Assembly (NCBI RefSeq): GCF_018139545.1
Contig: NZ_JAGSPJ010000008.1
Span: 62,001 to 126,000, forward strand
Reading direction: 5' to 3'
Source: Affinundibacterium fentianense
Lineage (GTDB): Bacteria; Pseudomonadota; Gammaproteobacteria; Burkholderiales; Burkholderiaceae_D
Length of the DNA: 64,000 bases
In this document: piece by piece, positions 46,715-55,694 of the stretch
Layout: every line of letters starts with the position of its first letter
Numbering within the stretch: position 1 is the first letter of the stretch
The notes under the pieces: generated by a model
Databases searched by the model: none
Told to the model about the DNA's origin: nothing
The model's input: the letters and a program-made list of their open reading frames with translations, nothing else
Translations under genes and position numbers: made by a program

Positions 46715-47347
46715 TTATTTACCGGCACTGACACCACCAATACCGTCAACTGTCTTACTAATCGATTTAGGATTGCCAAAGTAATTTAACGAACCTATTC
46801 CCTGGACGTTGGCTTTCAGTTTTTCGGTGGCAGTGACTTCAACCGAACCGATACCTTCAACAGTAGCATCCACATTTTCTGCGACTAGACCTTTCGCATC
46901 AACAAACCCAACCCCTTGTGCACGCAATTTGAAATCTCGAACCTTGCCACTCATTTTGAGCAAACCAACACCCTCGTAGTTCAACTCGAATCGGTCTCCT
47001 GCGATCTTACTCACCGTCGTCAAACCTGCCCCCTCCATTTTGAACTTCGACAATGAGGGCATCGTAACGATGACTTTCAGGTCATCGGAAATGCGAATAT
47101 TTTTCTTTTCTTTATAGCTAATCAGTAACTCATCACCGGCGATATCCGTAACGATTTTATCCATGTATTTATCATCGCCCTTCACGAGAATAGAATGGGC
47201 TGAACCAATTACCACCTCAACGGAGAGCGCTCCTTGCGTACGAATTGTGCTAAATGGTGTGACTTTACGTACTTGTTCACCAGCAGCTGCAAGTGAACTG
47301 ACGAGAGCAAGACCAAGGACAAAGCTAGGTACAAATAATTTACGCAT
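46715..47347 (-). CDS. Exported DUF2807 (head GIN) domain protein
   Basis: A 210-residue protein started at MRKLFVPSFVLGLALVSSLAAAGE, with GGAG six bases upstream and a clear signal peptide. The mature part is a single DUF2807 beta-helix: repeated short strands with Gly turns (KFKMEGAGLTTVSKIAG, NYEGVGLLKMSGKV, AQGVGFVDAKGLV, VEGIGSVEVTATE, VQGIGSLNYFG). The recurring G-(V/I)-G unit marks each turn. The function is unknown; members are periplasmic or surface proteins. The preceding 286 bases (47348-47633) show no gene. Confidence 0.88.
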   Translation of the reverse strand: MRKLFVPSFVLGLALVSSLAAAGEQVRKVTPFSTIRTQGALSVEVVIGSAHSILVKGDDKYMDKIVTDIAGDELLISYKEKKNIRISDDLKVIVTMPSLSKFKMEGAGLTTVSKIAGDRFELNYEGVGLLKMSGKVRDFKLRAQGVGFVDAKGLVAENVDATVEGIGSVEVTATEKLKANVQGIGSLNYFGNPKSISKTVDGIGGVSAGK

Positions 47348-47633
47348 GACAAACTCCAAAGTGAGGTTAGAGGGGATTAAAAAGCATCCAGTCACGACAG
47401 TTTGCCTAGATTTCGAAAACTTGTCTTGCAAAAAAGATGAAATGACGGTTAGAGGGAACAGAATGCAAATTTCAAGCTTGAGTTGCCTGAACTGTAGACC
47501 AAGTATTGCGTCCTTGCTATCCACTAAAGTAATCACAAAACCATGCCTGAGATCTATCGAGTCATTGCAACCACGATCAATTAACCGGATGTTTCAGCAC
47601 GATCTTTTTCGTTTAGCGTGCCGATCAAAAGCG

Positions 47634-47665
47634 AAAAAAAAACGGCATCCAAAATTTGGATGCCG
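47634..47665 (-). terminator. Terminator after the Ala-rich gene
   Basis: A perfect 11-bp stem CGGCATCCAAA / TTTGGATGCCG (47643-47665) is followed on the minus strand by a nine-base T-run. Confidence 0.9.
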
Positions 47666-47683
47666 CTATTCCTGACGAAAAAT

Positions 47684-48121
47684 TTACTTCGTTACAGCAG
47701 GAGTGCTTGCACTGACAGCAGCTTTAGCTGGCGCTTTCTCCGCCATTTTTTCATTTACTTTTTCGGTTACTTTTTCAGTCGCTTTTTCAGCATGTTTTTT
47801 AGTAGCTTTCTCTGCATGCTTTTCGACTGATTTCATATGGGTAGCTGGTTTCACATCCGCTGTCGCAGCAGCTTTAGCCGCTGCCGGAACACTTGCCGCT
47901 GCACTTGCTGCCGTCGATGCTGCTACGGTTGCAGATGCCACCGCCTTATGGGCCGAGGCAATACTTGCTGACGCAGAAGCGACGGCTGGAACACTGGCAA
48001 CTGCAGCCGCAGCGCTTGGTTTTGCGGTTGGAGCAGGTGTCGCCGGTGTTTGATTTGCTTGCGCCAATGCTGTACCAAAGGTGATTGCTGAAGCAACGAT
48101 TGTGAGTGCAATTTTTTTCAT
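47684..48121 (-). CDS. Exported Ala/Lys/Glu-rich low-complexity protein
   Basis: A 145-residue protein started at MKKIALTIVASAITFGTALAQA (signal peptide; AGGAA upstream). Residues ~23-100 are mostly Ala, Ser, Pro and Val. The last ~45 residues have heptad-like EKATKKH / EKATEKVTEKV / EKMAEKAPAK repeats, consistent with a long amphipathic helix. I recognise no family. It resembles small histone-H1-like or PHA-granule-like low-complexity proteins in composition only, and export argues against those roles. It has its own strong terminator. Confidence 0.75.
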   Translation of the reverse strand: MKKIALTIVASAITFGTALAQANQTPATPAPTAKPSAAAAVASVPAVASASASIASAHKAVASATVAASTAASAAASVPAAAKAAATADVKPATHMKSVEKHAEKATKKHAEKATEKVTEKVNEKMAEKAPAKAAVSASTPAVTK

Positions 48122-48479
48122 GATGACATTCCTAAAAGTGTGTAGTAAAAAGTGTGTGTAATACTGAAACAACTACCGGTCCTGCTTACTTATTTGACTT
48201 ACTAATTCGCAGTGCTTGCTGCGTACTCCTATAACGAAGTCGAATTTTTTTCTGTTGACACGAATTTCAAAAATTTTTTAAATCAATTCTATGGATTCAC
48301 TTGCGCGTTATCGATAGAACGATACAACCCCCAATCAAATTGAACCCAAAACTAGGATTCTTATACGGCTTGAATGAGAAACAAAATGGGAAGTTAACGA
48401 CTGCGTAAAAAAATAAAACTCGGTGAAATGGGGATCATCAGAGCAGTTTCAAGAGCACAAAAAATTTAAATTATTTTCT

Positions 48480-48508
48480 CTTGAAAAGCGATTTTCTTAT
48501 CTACATAT
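48480..48508 (+). promoter_or_regulatory. Sigma-32-like promoter for hsp20
   Basis: CTTGAAA (48480-48486), a 14-base spacer and CTACATAT (48501-48508) closely match the heat-shock consensus CTTGAAA-N13-15-CCCCATNT. It lies 68 bases before the Hsp20 ATG, in a 455-base gap (48122-48576) otherwise without a visible gene. Confidence 0.65.
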
Positions 48509-48576
48509 CCGTATCAGCAGATGCTCAAGTGAGGTCTGCAAAACAATTTATCGCTTACTTTTAAAGGATATTCATC

Positions 48577-49032
48577 ATGCGTAATTTCGACTTTTCTCCA
48601 CTCTACCGTTCCGCTATTGGTTTTGACCGTTTAGCTCAGCTCATGAACGAGGCTCAGCGTACTGAAGCCACGCCAAGTTACCCGCCTTACAATATTGAAC
48701 TGGTGAATGAAGATCAATACCGTATCAGTATGGCGGTCGCTGGCTTTGATCGCACGGAGATTGAAATTGAGTCTGAACGTGATCTTTTAAAAGTAGTCGG
48801 ACGCAAAACTAAACCTGAAATTCAAGGTACATTTTTACATCGCGGCATTGCCTCTCGTGATTTCGAACATAGTTTCCGCTTAGCGGACCACGTCAAGGTC
48901 GTTGCCGCACGTTTAGACAACGGTCTATTAAATATTGAACTGCAAAGAGAAATTCCCGAAGCTCACAAACCGCGTCGTATTTTGATCGATGCAGAGCCGC
49001 TTAAGACCGTTGATCATCTGCAAGCCGCATAG
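48577..49032 (+). CDS. Small heat shock protein, Hsp20/IbpA family
   Basis: ATP-independent holdase chaperone that binds unfolding proteins. The 151-residue product begins MRNFDFSPLYRSAIGFDRLAQLM, as IbpA-type proteins do. An alpha-crystallin domain follows (YNIELVNEDQYRISMAVAGFDRTEIEIE ... HRGIASRDFEHSFRLADHVKV), with the dimer strand and LNIELQREIPEAHKPRRI. An IxI-like end is weak or absent. AAAGGA lies before the ATG. The sigma-32-like promoter supports heat induction. Confidence 0.95.
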   Translation: MRNFDFSPLYRSAIGFDRLAQLMNEAQRTEATPSYPPYNIELVNEDQYRISMAVAGFDRTEIEIESERDLLKVVGRKTKPEIQGTFLHRGIASRDFEHSFRLADHVKVVAARLDNGLLNIELQREIPEAHKPRRILIDAEPLKTVDHLQAA

Positions 49033-49078
49033 AGATAGGATGTCTCCTTTGTCGAACTGTTCGACACTTGTTTTACGC

Positions 49079-49142
49079 TTTAAATTCTAGTTCCCCTCCT
49101 GGCGTGATCGGCAACGGTCACGCTTTTTTTCTAGAATTTAAA
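49079..49142 (+). terminator. Terminator after hsp20, nested in a 12-bp inverted repeat
   Basis: The core hairpin GCGTGA..TCACGC (49102-49123) with a seven-base T-run ends the transcript. A perfect 12-base inverted repeat, TTTAAATTCTAG / CTAGAATTTAAA (49079-49090 and 49131-49142), encloses it, so an alternative larger fold is possible. Confidence 0.8.
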
Positions 49143-49218
49143 ATAGCTTTGATTTGAACGCGATTGGACTCTGCTAAGATCGATCTATTCTTCCCCATTC
49201 TAAGAATAGAAAATCACT

Positions 49219-50637
49219 ATGCGAATTCAATCTCTACTCTACGCAATCGCTGCACTGCTGATGCTTATGCTGGAAAATGTGAGCATGGCAGGTACCACAC
49301 AGATCGCAACACTGCGTCTAGACTATTTTCATAGCGGCAACGCGAAAACTGAACACTACGCTCTAGATCGAATTGTTATCGAGCCATTACCTTGGCCAGG
49401 CAACCCAAAGAAAAACTTGGACAATACAAATCGCGGCTCGCATTTATTTGAAGTTCGCGACAAGCAAACAGGAAAATTACTCTACTCGCGCGGCTTTGCC
49501 ACCGTGTTTGGAGAATGGCAATCCACCGATCAGGCGAATAAATTAGAACGCGGATTTCAAGAATCCTTGCGTTTCCCCAAACCCGACGCGCCAGTTTCGG
49601 TACACGTTCTCAAACGAGATAATCACAATCAATTCCAATTAGCATGGAGTATCGATGTCGACCCAAATGCACAACAAGTCATTCGACATTCTGCTGCACC
49701 TCAATTCACTCCCGTTTTAGTCCACGGCGATGGAAAGACCCAAAACAAAGTCGATTTATTGATTATCGGCGATGGGTACACCAAGAAAGAGATGACAAAG
49801 TTTATCCGCGATGCAAAACGCATGAGTCGGTATTTATTTACAGTCTCACCGTACAAGGAGCGATCGGACGATTTCAACGTATGGGCGCTCGCAGTTCCCA
49901 CTTTACAAACAGGTATTTCGCGTCCATCAACTGGCCAATTTCACGCGGATAGCACGGGCGCAAGCTATGATATTTTTGGTAGTGAACGTTATGTCCTCAC
50001 TCTAGATAACCGTGCTTTGCGGGAAATCGCACAAAACGCGCCATACGAATTTATTGAAATTTTGGTCAATAACGAGACCTATGGAGGCGGTGGCATATTT
50101 GGACAATTTTCGACCGCAGCCGCAAATAGCGATTGGGCGAATTATCTCTTTGTTCATGAATTTGGACACCATTTCGCCGCGTTGGCAGATGAATATTACA
50201 CGTCGCCAGTAGCCTATCAAACAGGTGCAGACATTTTGGTGGAACCTTGGGAGCCGAATGTCACTGCGTTAAAAAATCCTAGCCAATTAAAGTGGCGAGA
50301 CCTCATTCAAGATGGGACCGCAATTCCTAGTTCCTGGCCAAAAGAACGCTATGAAGCGATTGCACGTGAATTTCAGCAGACTCGCGCGCAACTGCGAAAA
50401 GAACAACGCCCCGAAACAGAAATGAGTGCGCTGTTTAAAAAAGATCTCGCGGAGACCACTGAGTTATTTTCAAAAGATCCGAATTACAACAAGATTGGCG
50501 CCTTTGAAGGAGCAAATTACGAAGCAAAAGGCTATTTCCGTTCACAAATGCAATGTTTAATGTTTGACCGTAGCGAGCAATTTTGTCAGGTATGCCAAAA
50601 CGCTATCCATAACATTATTGATCTGTATAGCCGCTAA
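49219..50637 (+). CDS. Secreted M64-family metallopeptidase
   Basis: A zinc peptidase of the IgA-peptidase M64 family. An N-terminal signal peptide (about 24 residues) precedes an N-terminal domain to ~150. The catalytic part begins near DLLIIGDGYTKKEMTKF, and the zinc site is HEFGH at 313-317 within FVHEFGHHFAALADEYY, the family signature. The C-terminal end has a Cys pair (FCQVCQ) and MQCLMF. At 472 residues it is ordinary in length. The target is unknown; most members are not proven IgA proteases. Confidence 0.9.
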   Translation: MRIQSLLYAIAALLMLMLENVSMAGTTQIATLRLDYFHSGNAKTEHYALDRIVIEPLPWPGNPKKNLDNTNRGSHLFEVRDKQTGKLLYSRGFATVFGEWQSTDQANKLERGFQESLRFPKPDAPVSVHVLKRDNHNQFQLAWSIDVDPNAQQVIRHSAAPQFTPVLVHGDGKTQNKVDLLIIGDGYTKKEMTKFIRDAKRMSRYLFTVSPYKERSDDFNVWALAVPTLQTGISRPSTGQFHADSTGASYDIFGSERYVLTLDNRALREIAQNAPYEFIEILVNNETYGGGGIFGQFSTAAANSDWANYLFVHEFGHHFAALADEYYTSPVAYQTGADILVEPWEPNVTALKNPSQLKWRDLIQDGTAIPSSWPKERYEAIAREFQQTRAQLRKEQRPETEMSALFKKDLAETTELFSKDPNYNKIGAFEGANYEAKGYFRSQMQCLMFDRSEQFCQVCQNAIHNIIDLYSR

Positions 50638-50700
50638 GTGCGACTACAGGATCGACATTAAATGGAAAGGACAGCTTAAATCGACTTGGCAGTCGGGGCA

Positions 50701-51633
50701 TTATTCCGATCCGTTCGTGTCTGAAAAACAGCGCACCAACAATTGTCTTAGCCACTGATTTCCCTCATCTTGAGCAAAGCGTCGATGCCAAAAAATATTG
50801 GTTTGCAAAGAAGGTAGTTTGAGAGGTGGTTTGCAGTACTGCAATCGAAATGGCGCGGCAGCGCTCGAAGCAAGTTTTTGAGGAACGATTGCGATTAAAT
50901 CTGTGGTACTAACAATATACGGTACCGAGGCAAAATGGGGCACAGTGAAACTTGCGCGGGCAATCATTCCTGCCTTTTCCATCGCCTGATGAATCTTGTC
51001 GTAGGGACTTTCTTTGGTCGACACCACGAGGTGCGGAGTCTGTACGAAATCTTTGGCATTCATGCCCTCCCGCATGGTCGGGTGATGTTGGCGATAAAGG
51101 CAAACATACTCTTGTTGGAACAAGCGGCGGTGGTATAGAGCGCCAGAGATTTCATCAAACGCCCCCAATGCGAGATCAATCCGACCAGTCTCCATTTCTG
51201 CCATCAGATCAATACTGTTGGCTCTGACCGTCGCCAAATGAATCTGCGGTGCCAACAGGCGGCATTGCTCAATCAGAATCGGCATGAAATACATTTCGCC
51301 CACGTCTGTCATGGCAATCGTAAAATTCCGTTGACTACGAGCACTATCAAAAGTGTCGTGTTGATTCAATGCTTTGGTAATTGACACCAAGGCGGCCGCC
51401 ACGGGCTCCGCGAGTTGTTGCGCCAAAGGGGTTGGCTGCATACCGTGCGATGTGCGGACAAAAAGCGGGTCATTGAAGGTCTTACGTAGGCGCGCCAGGG
51501 CATTGCTGACCGCAGGCTGCGACAGATTGAGTTTTCGAGCAACCGTGGATATCTGTCTTTCTTGAAAAACTTCTTGAAAGACAACCAGAAGATTTAAGTC
51601 GATGTCTTTGGCTTCTATCAAACCTACCCCCAT
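50701..51633 (-). CDS. LysR-family transcriptional regulator
   Basis: A 310-residue regulator. The N-terminal winged helix is DIDLNLLVVFQEVFQERQISTVARKLNLSQPAVSNALARLRKTFNDPLF, and a substrate-binding domain follows (from ~90). It is divergent from hmgA-fahA with a 238-base shared region, so it probably controls homogentisate catabolism with an aromatic effector (inference). The start has no strong ribosome site and a TTG a few codons downstream is possible. Confidence 0.92.
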   Translation of the reverse strand: MGVGLIEAKDIDLNLLVVFQEVFQERQISTVARKLNLSQPAVSNALARLRKTFNDPLFVRTSHGMQPTPLAQQLAEPVAAALVSITKALNQHDTFDSARSQRNFTIAMTDVGEMYFMPILIEQCRLLAPQIHLATVRANSIDLMAEMETGRIDLALGAFDEISGALYHRRLFQQEYVCLYRQHHPTMREGMNAKDFVQTPHLVVSTKESPYDKIHQAMEKAGMIARASFTVPHFASVPYIVSTTDLIAIVPQKLASSAAAPFRLQYCKPPLKLPSLQTNIFWHRRFAQDEGNQWLRQLLVRCFSDTNGSE

Positions 51634-51645
51634 TATTGATTTTAT

Positions 51646-51660
51646 GAATGATCTACATTC
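51646..51660. promoter_or_regulatory. Candidate LysR box
   Basis: GAATG-ATCTA-CATTC, a perfect five-base-arm inverted repeat with T-N11-A character, lies 13 bases upstream of the LysR start in the region shared with hmgA. The site is close to the regulator, consistent with autorepression. Confidence 0.45.
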
Positions 51661-51871
51661 TAGTATTTATATCGCAAAAAAGGGACGATTACACTACATT
51701 AGCGGATTAAGTTTTATCCATCCCAAGGAAACATTGATAGTTAGGTGATACTTGCTATTTTTACAGGGTACTTTGTGTGCTTGACATCAGGTCTGCATCC
51801 TTTCACATCTTCTTTCTTTTCTGACGTTTAATACCAATTTTTTGAGTATCTCTTTTATTCTGGATATGGTC

Positions 51872-53167
51872 ATGACAATACAATACATGAGCGGGTTTGC
51901 TAACGAATTTGCGACCGAGGCCTTGCCGGGTGCGCTGCCAAAGAATCAGAACTCACCACAACAATGTGCTTATGGCTTATACGCCGAGCAAATTTCTGGA
52001 ACCGCTTTCACCGCACCACGTCACGCAAATCGTCGCTCCTGGACTTACCGCATTCGACCTGCGGCCATGCATCAACCATTTGTGCAAATTGGCAATGGCA
52101 ATATGACCAACGATTTTACCCAGGTGCCAAGTTCCCCCAATCAATTACGTTGGGATCCACAGCCATTCCCAGCAACCCCAACCGACTTTATCGACAGCTG
52201 GCTGACGATGGGCGGAAATGGCTCGGCAGACTCGCAAACAGGTTGTGCAATTCATTTGTATGCCGCCAACCAAGACATGACCGATAGATTTTTTTACGAT
52301 GCGGACGCTGAGTTGCTGATCATCCCTCAGCAAGGACGCTTACATTTGAAAACCGAGATGGGCTTAGTTGATATTGAACCGCAGGAGATCGCGGTCATTC
52401 CACGTGGCGTACGTTTTCAAGTGACGCTTCCAGATGGCGAGGCCCGTGGTTATATTTGTGAGAACTTTGGGGTGATGCTCAAGTTGCCAGACTTGGGCGT
52501 GATTGGCTCAAATGGCTTGGCAAATCCGCGCGACTTTTTAACACCTACCGCATGGTACGAGGATCGTGAAGGCGCATTTCAACTGATCGCTAAATTTAGT
52601 GGTAATTTTTGGCAGGCGTCGATAGATCACTCGCCACTCGATGTCGTTGCATGGCATGGCAACATGGCACCTTACAAATATGATCTGCGCCATTTCAATA
52701 CCATCGGTTCGATTAGTTATGACCATCCTGACCCTTCGATTTTTCTGGTGTTGCAATCGCCAAGCAACACCCCCGGCGTCGACACGATCGATTTTGTCAT
52801 ATTCCCGCCGCGCTGGTTAGCTGCCGAGAACACGTTCCGTCCCCCTTGGTTCCACCGCAATATTGCGAGCGAGTTTATGGGATTAATTCATGGACAATAC
52901 GACGCGAAATCAGGAGGATTCCGTCCGGGTGGTGCAAGTTTACACAATTGCATGAGTGGGCATGGCCCCGATGCTCCGACCTATGAGAAGGCTAGCCAGA
53001 TAGACACGAGCGTACCGCAAAAGGTCGATAACACCATGGCGTTCATGATAGAAACATGTACCATTATCAAACCAACCCATGCCGCAATGAATTCTCCGCA
53101 GCTACAAGCTGACTATTTTCAATGCTGGCAAGGAATCAAGAAAAATTTCAACCCGCATCAAGCGTAA
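51872..53167 (+). CDS. hmgA: Homogentisate 1,2-dioxygenase
   Basis: Fe(II) enzyme that opens the ring of homogentisate to maleylacetoacetate in tyrosine/phenylalanine degradation. I started at [13 protein letters not shown] (431 residues); a GTC-ATG pair leaves MVM two codons earlier possible. The family start [19 protein letters not shown], the iron-site region [20 protein letters not shown] (His and Glu ligands) and [15 protein letters not shown] (His) are all present. It is followed by fahA, with no maleylacetoacetate isomerase gene between. Confidence 0.97.
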   Translation: MTIQYMSGFANEFATEALPGALPKNQNSPQQCAYGLYAEQISGTAFTAPRHANRRSWTYRIRPAAMHQPFVQIGNGNMTNDFTQVPSSPNQLRWDPQPFPATPTDFIDSWLTMGGNGSADSQTGCAIHLYAANQDMTDRFFYDADAELLIIPQQGRLHLKTEMGLVDIEPQEIAVIPRGVRFQVTLPDGEARGYICENFGVMLKLPDLGVIGSNGLANPRDFLTPTAWYEDREGAFQLIAKFSGNFWQASIDHSPLDVVAWHGNMAPYKYDLRHFNTIGSISYDHPDPSIFLVLQSPSNTPGVDTIDFVIFPPRWLAAENTFRPPWFHRNIASEFMGLIHGQYDAKSGGFRPGGASLHNCMSGHGPDAPTYEKASQIDTSVPQKVDNTMAFMIETCTIIKPTHAAMNSPQLQADYFQCWQGIKKNFNPHQA

Positions 53168-53197
53168 AAAAATTCAGTCATTAGAAAGCAATTGATT

Positions 53198-54526
53198 ATG
53201 AGCGTTCAACTCAACGAAACTCACAGCCCAGCACTACGTAGTTGGGTTGTTTCCGCCAATGATGGCGCCACAGATTTTCCTATTCAAAACCTGCCATTTG
53301 GCATTTTCCGTCGAGCTGGGAGCAATGAGGCGTTTCGCGTTGGCGTTGCTATCGGAGATCAGATTCTCGATCTGAGTATCGCGTTGCATGCCGGCATATT
53401 TGCTGAAATTAGCAATGCCGCTTTGGCACATGCGCTAACGGCAACCCAACTCAATCCTTTGATGGATTTAGGAAATCAAGTTGCATCACAAGTCCGACTA
53501 TGCCTCTCCAAGGCATTGCGTGAACATGCGGTCGCCCAGAAACAATTGGTCGGTACACTTATCGCGCAAGCGGAGGCTGAGTATGCCTTGCCGGCCCAAA
53601 TCGGCGACTATACCGATTTCTATACCTCCATTCACCATGCTACTTCGGTCGGTAAATTATTCCGTCCAGACAATCCGCTTCTTCCGAACTACAAGTGGGT
53701 TCCCATTGGCTATCACGGTCGCTCGTCTTCGATCGGCATCTCTGGACAAGCATTCCGTCGTCCGATTGGGCAGACCATGCCACCGAACGCAACAACGCCG
53801 ACTTTTGGTCCAGCAAAAAGAATGGACTACGAGTGCGAAGTTGGTATTTTTATTGGACAAGGGAACGCATTAGGAAGCGCAATTGATATTCAAGAGGCAG
53901 AACAACACGTGTTCGGTATGTGCTTGCTGAACGACTGGTCAGCGCGCGATGTCCAAGCTTGGGAATATCAACCTCTGGGCCCATTCCTTGCGAAAAATTT
54001 CGCCTCCACAATCTCGCCTTGGGTCGTAACACTCGAAGCCTTAGCACCTTACCGAAAAGCGTGGTCACGTGAGGCAACAGACCCCCAACCTTTGGCGTAT
54101 CTTGACCACGCAGATGTCCGCAATGCAGGCGCATTCGATATTCAACTTGAAGTTCTATTGCAAACCCGCAAAATGCGTGAAGATGGCTTGCCAGCACAGC
54201 GTTTATCCTTGTCTAATTTCTGCCACTCTTATTGGACTGTTTCTCAAATGGTGGCGCATCATACCGTCAATGGCTGCAATTTGCGGGCCGGTGATTTCTT
54301 AGGGTCAGGCACACAGTCAGGTCCCGCCGCCGAAGAAGCGGGTTCACTACTTGAACTCACGGAAGGCGGTAAGAAACCGATTACTTTTAGTAATGGGGAA
54401 CAACGGATATTCATTGAAGATGGCGATAGTATTGTCATGCGTGGGTGGGCACAAAAAGAAGGCGCACCACGAATTGGTTTTGGCGAAGTTGTTGGCTCCC
54501 TGCTCCCAGCACGTTCAATTCCCTGA
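53198..54526 (+). CDS. fahA: Fumarylacetoacetase
   Basis: Hydrolyses fumarylacetoacetate to fumarate and acetoacetate, the last step of homogentisate breakdown. The 442-residue product has the N-terminal SH3-like domain. The catalytic domain follows with DFYTSIHHATSVGKLFRPDNPLLPNYKWVPIGYHGRSSS, the metal Glu/Asp set in DYECEVGIFIGQGN and LNDWSARDVQAWEYQPLGPF, and GDFLGSGTQSGP. It starts 31 bases after hmgA and shares its operon. Acetoacetate is also a product of the kam pathway, so both feed the same pool. Confidence 0.97.
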   Translation: MSVQLNETHSPALRSWVVSANDGATDFPIQNLPFGIFRRAGSNEAFRVGVAIGDQILDLSIALHAGIFAEISNAALAHALTATQLNPLMDLGNQVASQVRLCLSKALREHAVAQKQLVGTLIAQAEAEYALPAQIGDYTDFYTSIHHATSVGKLFRPDNPLLPNYKWVPIGYHGRSSSIGISGQAFRRPIGQTMPPNATTPTFGPAKRMDYECEVGIFIGQGNALGSAIDIQEAEQHVFGMCLLNDWSARDVQAWEYQPLGPFLAKNFASTISPWVVTLEALAPYRKAWSREATDPQPLAYLDHADVRNAGAFDIQLEVLLQTRKMREDGLPAQRLSLSNFCHSYWTVSQMVAHHTVNGCNLRAGDFLGSGTQSGPAAEEAGSLLELTEGGKKPITFSNGEQRIFIEDGDSIVMRGWAQKEGAPRIGFGEVVGSLLPARSIP

Positions 54527-54781
54527 AAAAAATCACCGAACTCCCCCCAATGCGTACTGACTTTTATGACTAAGTTGGTACGCCATTGGGCCGTTCTGAT
54601 TGCATAAACCGCAAATCCCCGCAAAAAAATCTGGTTGGACCTTATCGAAGTGTTCGTTCACCAAACACTGTAAGAAAAAGACCTCATTATTTCTAGTTTT
54701 CCTTTTCATCACGGTGGGAATTTGCTTAAATAGCTGCACTCCGAAGATTTTAATTATTTGCAAATACAAGACAGGGATAAC

Positions 54782-55624
54782 ATGGCTGGTTTAACTAGAC
54801 TATTTGGCATGGCGCTCGTGATGACGAGCTTCTTAACGGGATGTGCATCAATTAAGATGGCAAGCCAAGCCGAAGACGCAAAAGCAAAATCCTTTGCGGC
54901 AGACCCGAATCAAGCGAATCTTTACATTTATCGCAATGAGTTTATGGGTGCAGCGATCAAAATGCCTGTCGAAATAGATGGGAAAGAAATCGGCAAGACC
55001 GGCTCAAAAACTTACTTTGCCGTAAAAGTTGCTCCTGGAAAGCACACCCTTGTATCGAAAGCGGAGAACGACTTTGTTCTCGATCTAAGCGCAGAGGCTG
55101 GTAAAAATTACTTTATTTGGCAAGAAGTCAAAATGGGACTCTTGATGGCGAGAACAAAATTACAAGTCGTCGATGAGGCAACAGGCAAAGCGGGCGTCAA
55201 TGAATCCCAACTCATCGATACGTCGATCATTGAGACTAAACCGAGTACCGCCCCCAAACAAAACCCAAGTGGATCAGTGTCGTCGGTCAGCGAAGAACCA
55301 AGTAAATCACCAAGCGCAACACTCGTTCCAACGAAGGAAGAGAGGCATTCAACTCATGAATCGCCAACAAAAGGGGCATCAACCGAGACAACATCAACGC
55401 ATCTCACGGACGGCCCCATTAAAGTGGAGCGTGTGCCTTTTGAAATTGGTGTTTCATCGGTCACCGTAGAACGTATTGCAAAGAAAAATAGTTGTGAATC
55501 GAAAAAAGGCGCTGGACTTTTGTATAAAAAAGGTCCACTCGAGGTGTACCGAGTCAATTGTGAAGATGGTCGTGAACTCAAAGCGCGATGTGAATTACGG
55601 CAGTGTGAGATTTTCAACCCTTGA
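54782..55624 (+). CDS. DUF2846-domain lipoprotein with Cys-containing C-terminal tail
   Basis: A 280-residue predicted lipoprotein started at MAGLTRLFG, with AGGGA upstream and a lipobox (LTGC). The DUF2846 domain spans residues ~35-130 (NLYIYRNEFMGAAIKMPVEIDGKEIGKTGSKTYF; KNYFIWQEVKMGLLMARTKLQ). A Ser/Thr/Pro/Lys linker (~150-215) follows. The last ~65 residues contain Cys in KNSCESKK, RVNCEDG and RCELRQCEIF, four candidate disulfide cysteines. The linker and Cys tail are not typical of the domain alone. A hairpin near 54545-54590 lies between fahA and this gene. Confidence 0.82.
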   Translation: MAGLTRLFGMALVMTSFLTGCASIKMASQAEDAKAKSFAADPNQANLYIYRNEFMGAAIKMPVEIDGKEIGKTGSKTYFAVKVAPGKHTLVSKAENDFVLDLSAEAGKNYFIWQEVKMGLLMARTKLQVVDEATGKAGVNESQLIDTSIIETKPSTAPKQNPSGSVSSVSEEPSKSPSATLVPTKEERHSTHESPTKGASTETTSTHLTDGPIKVERVPFEIGVSSVTVERIAKKNSCESKKGAGLLYKKGPLEVYRVNCEDGRELKARCELRQCEIFNP

Positions 55625-55636
55625 ATTCACCCGTCT

Positions 55637-55668
55637 TAAAAAACGTGCAAATTCGTTTGCACGTTTTT
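55637..55668. terminator. Bidirectional terminator with TTCG loop
   Basis: An 11-bp perfect stem AAACGTGCAAA / TTTGCACGTTT closes a TTCG tetraloop (55641-55666), with A-rich and T-rich flanks. It serves the convergent lipoprotein and TPR-glycosyltransferase genes. Confidence 0.9.
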
Positions 55669-55694
55669 GCATTCCTGATCAAAGAATTTAGTTT

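Noticed and set aside
47703-48053. A 116-codon Ala-rich plus-strand frame opposite the Ala-rich exported gene
   Set aside because: The Ala richness is a mirror of GCN/NGC codons on the minus strand, where a signal peptide, ribosome site and terminator all support the real gene.
54545-54590. Hairpin CCCAATGCGTAC / GTACGCCATTGGG after fahA as a terminator
   Set aside because: One arm has an extra base and there is no T-run after it on either strand, so termination cannot be supported.
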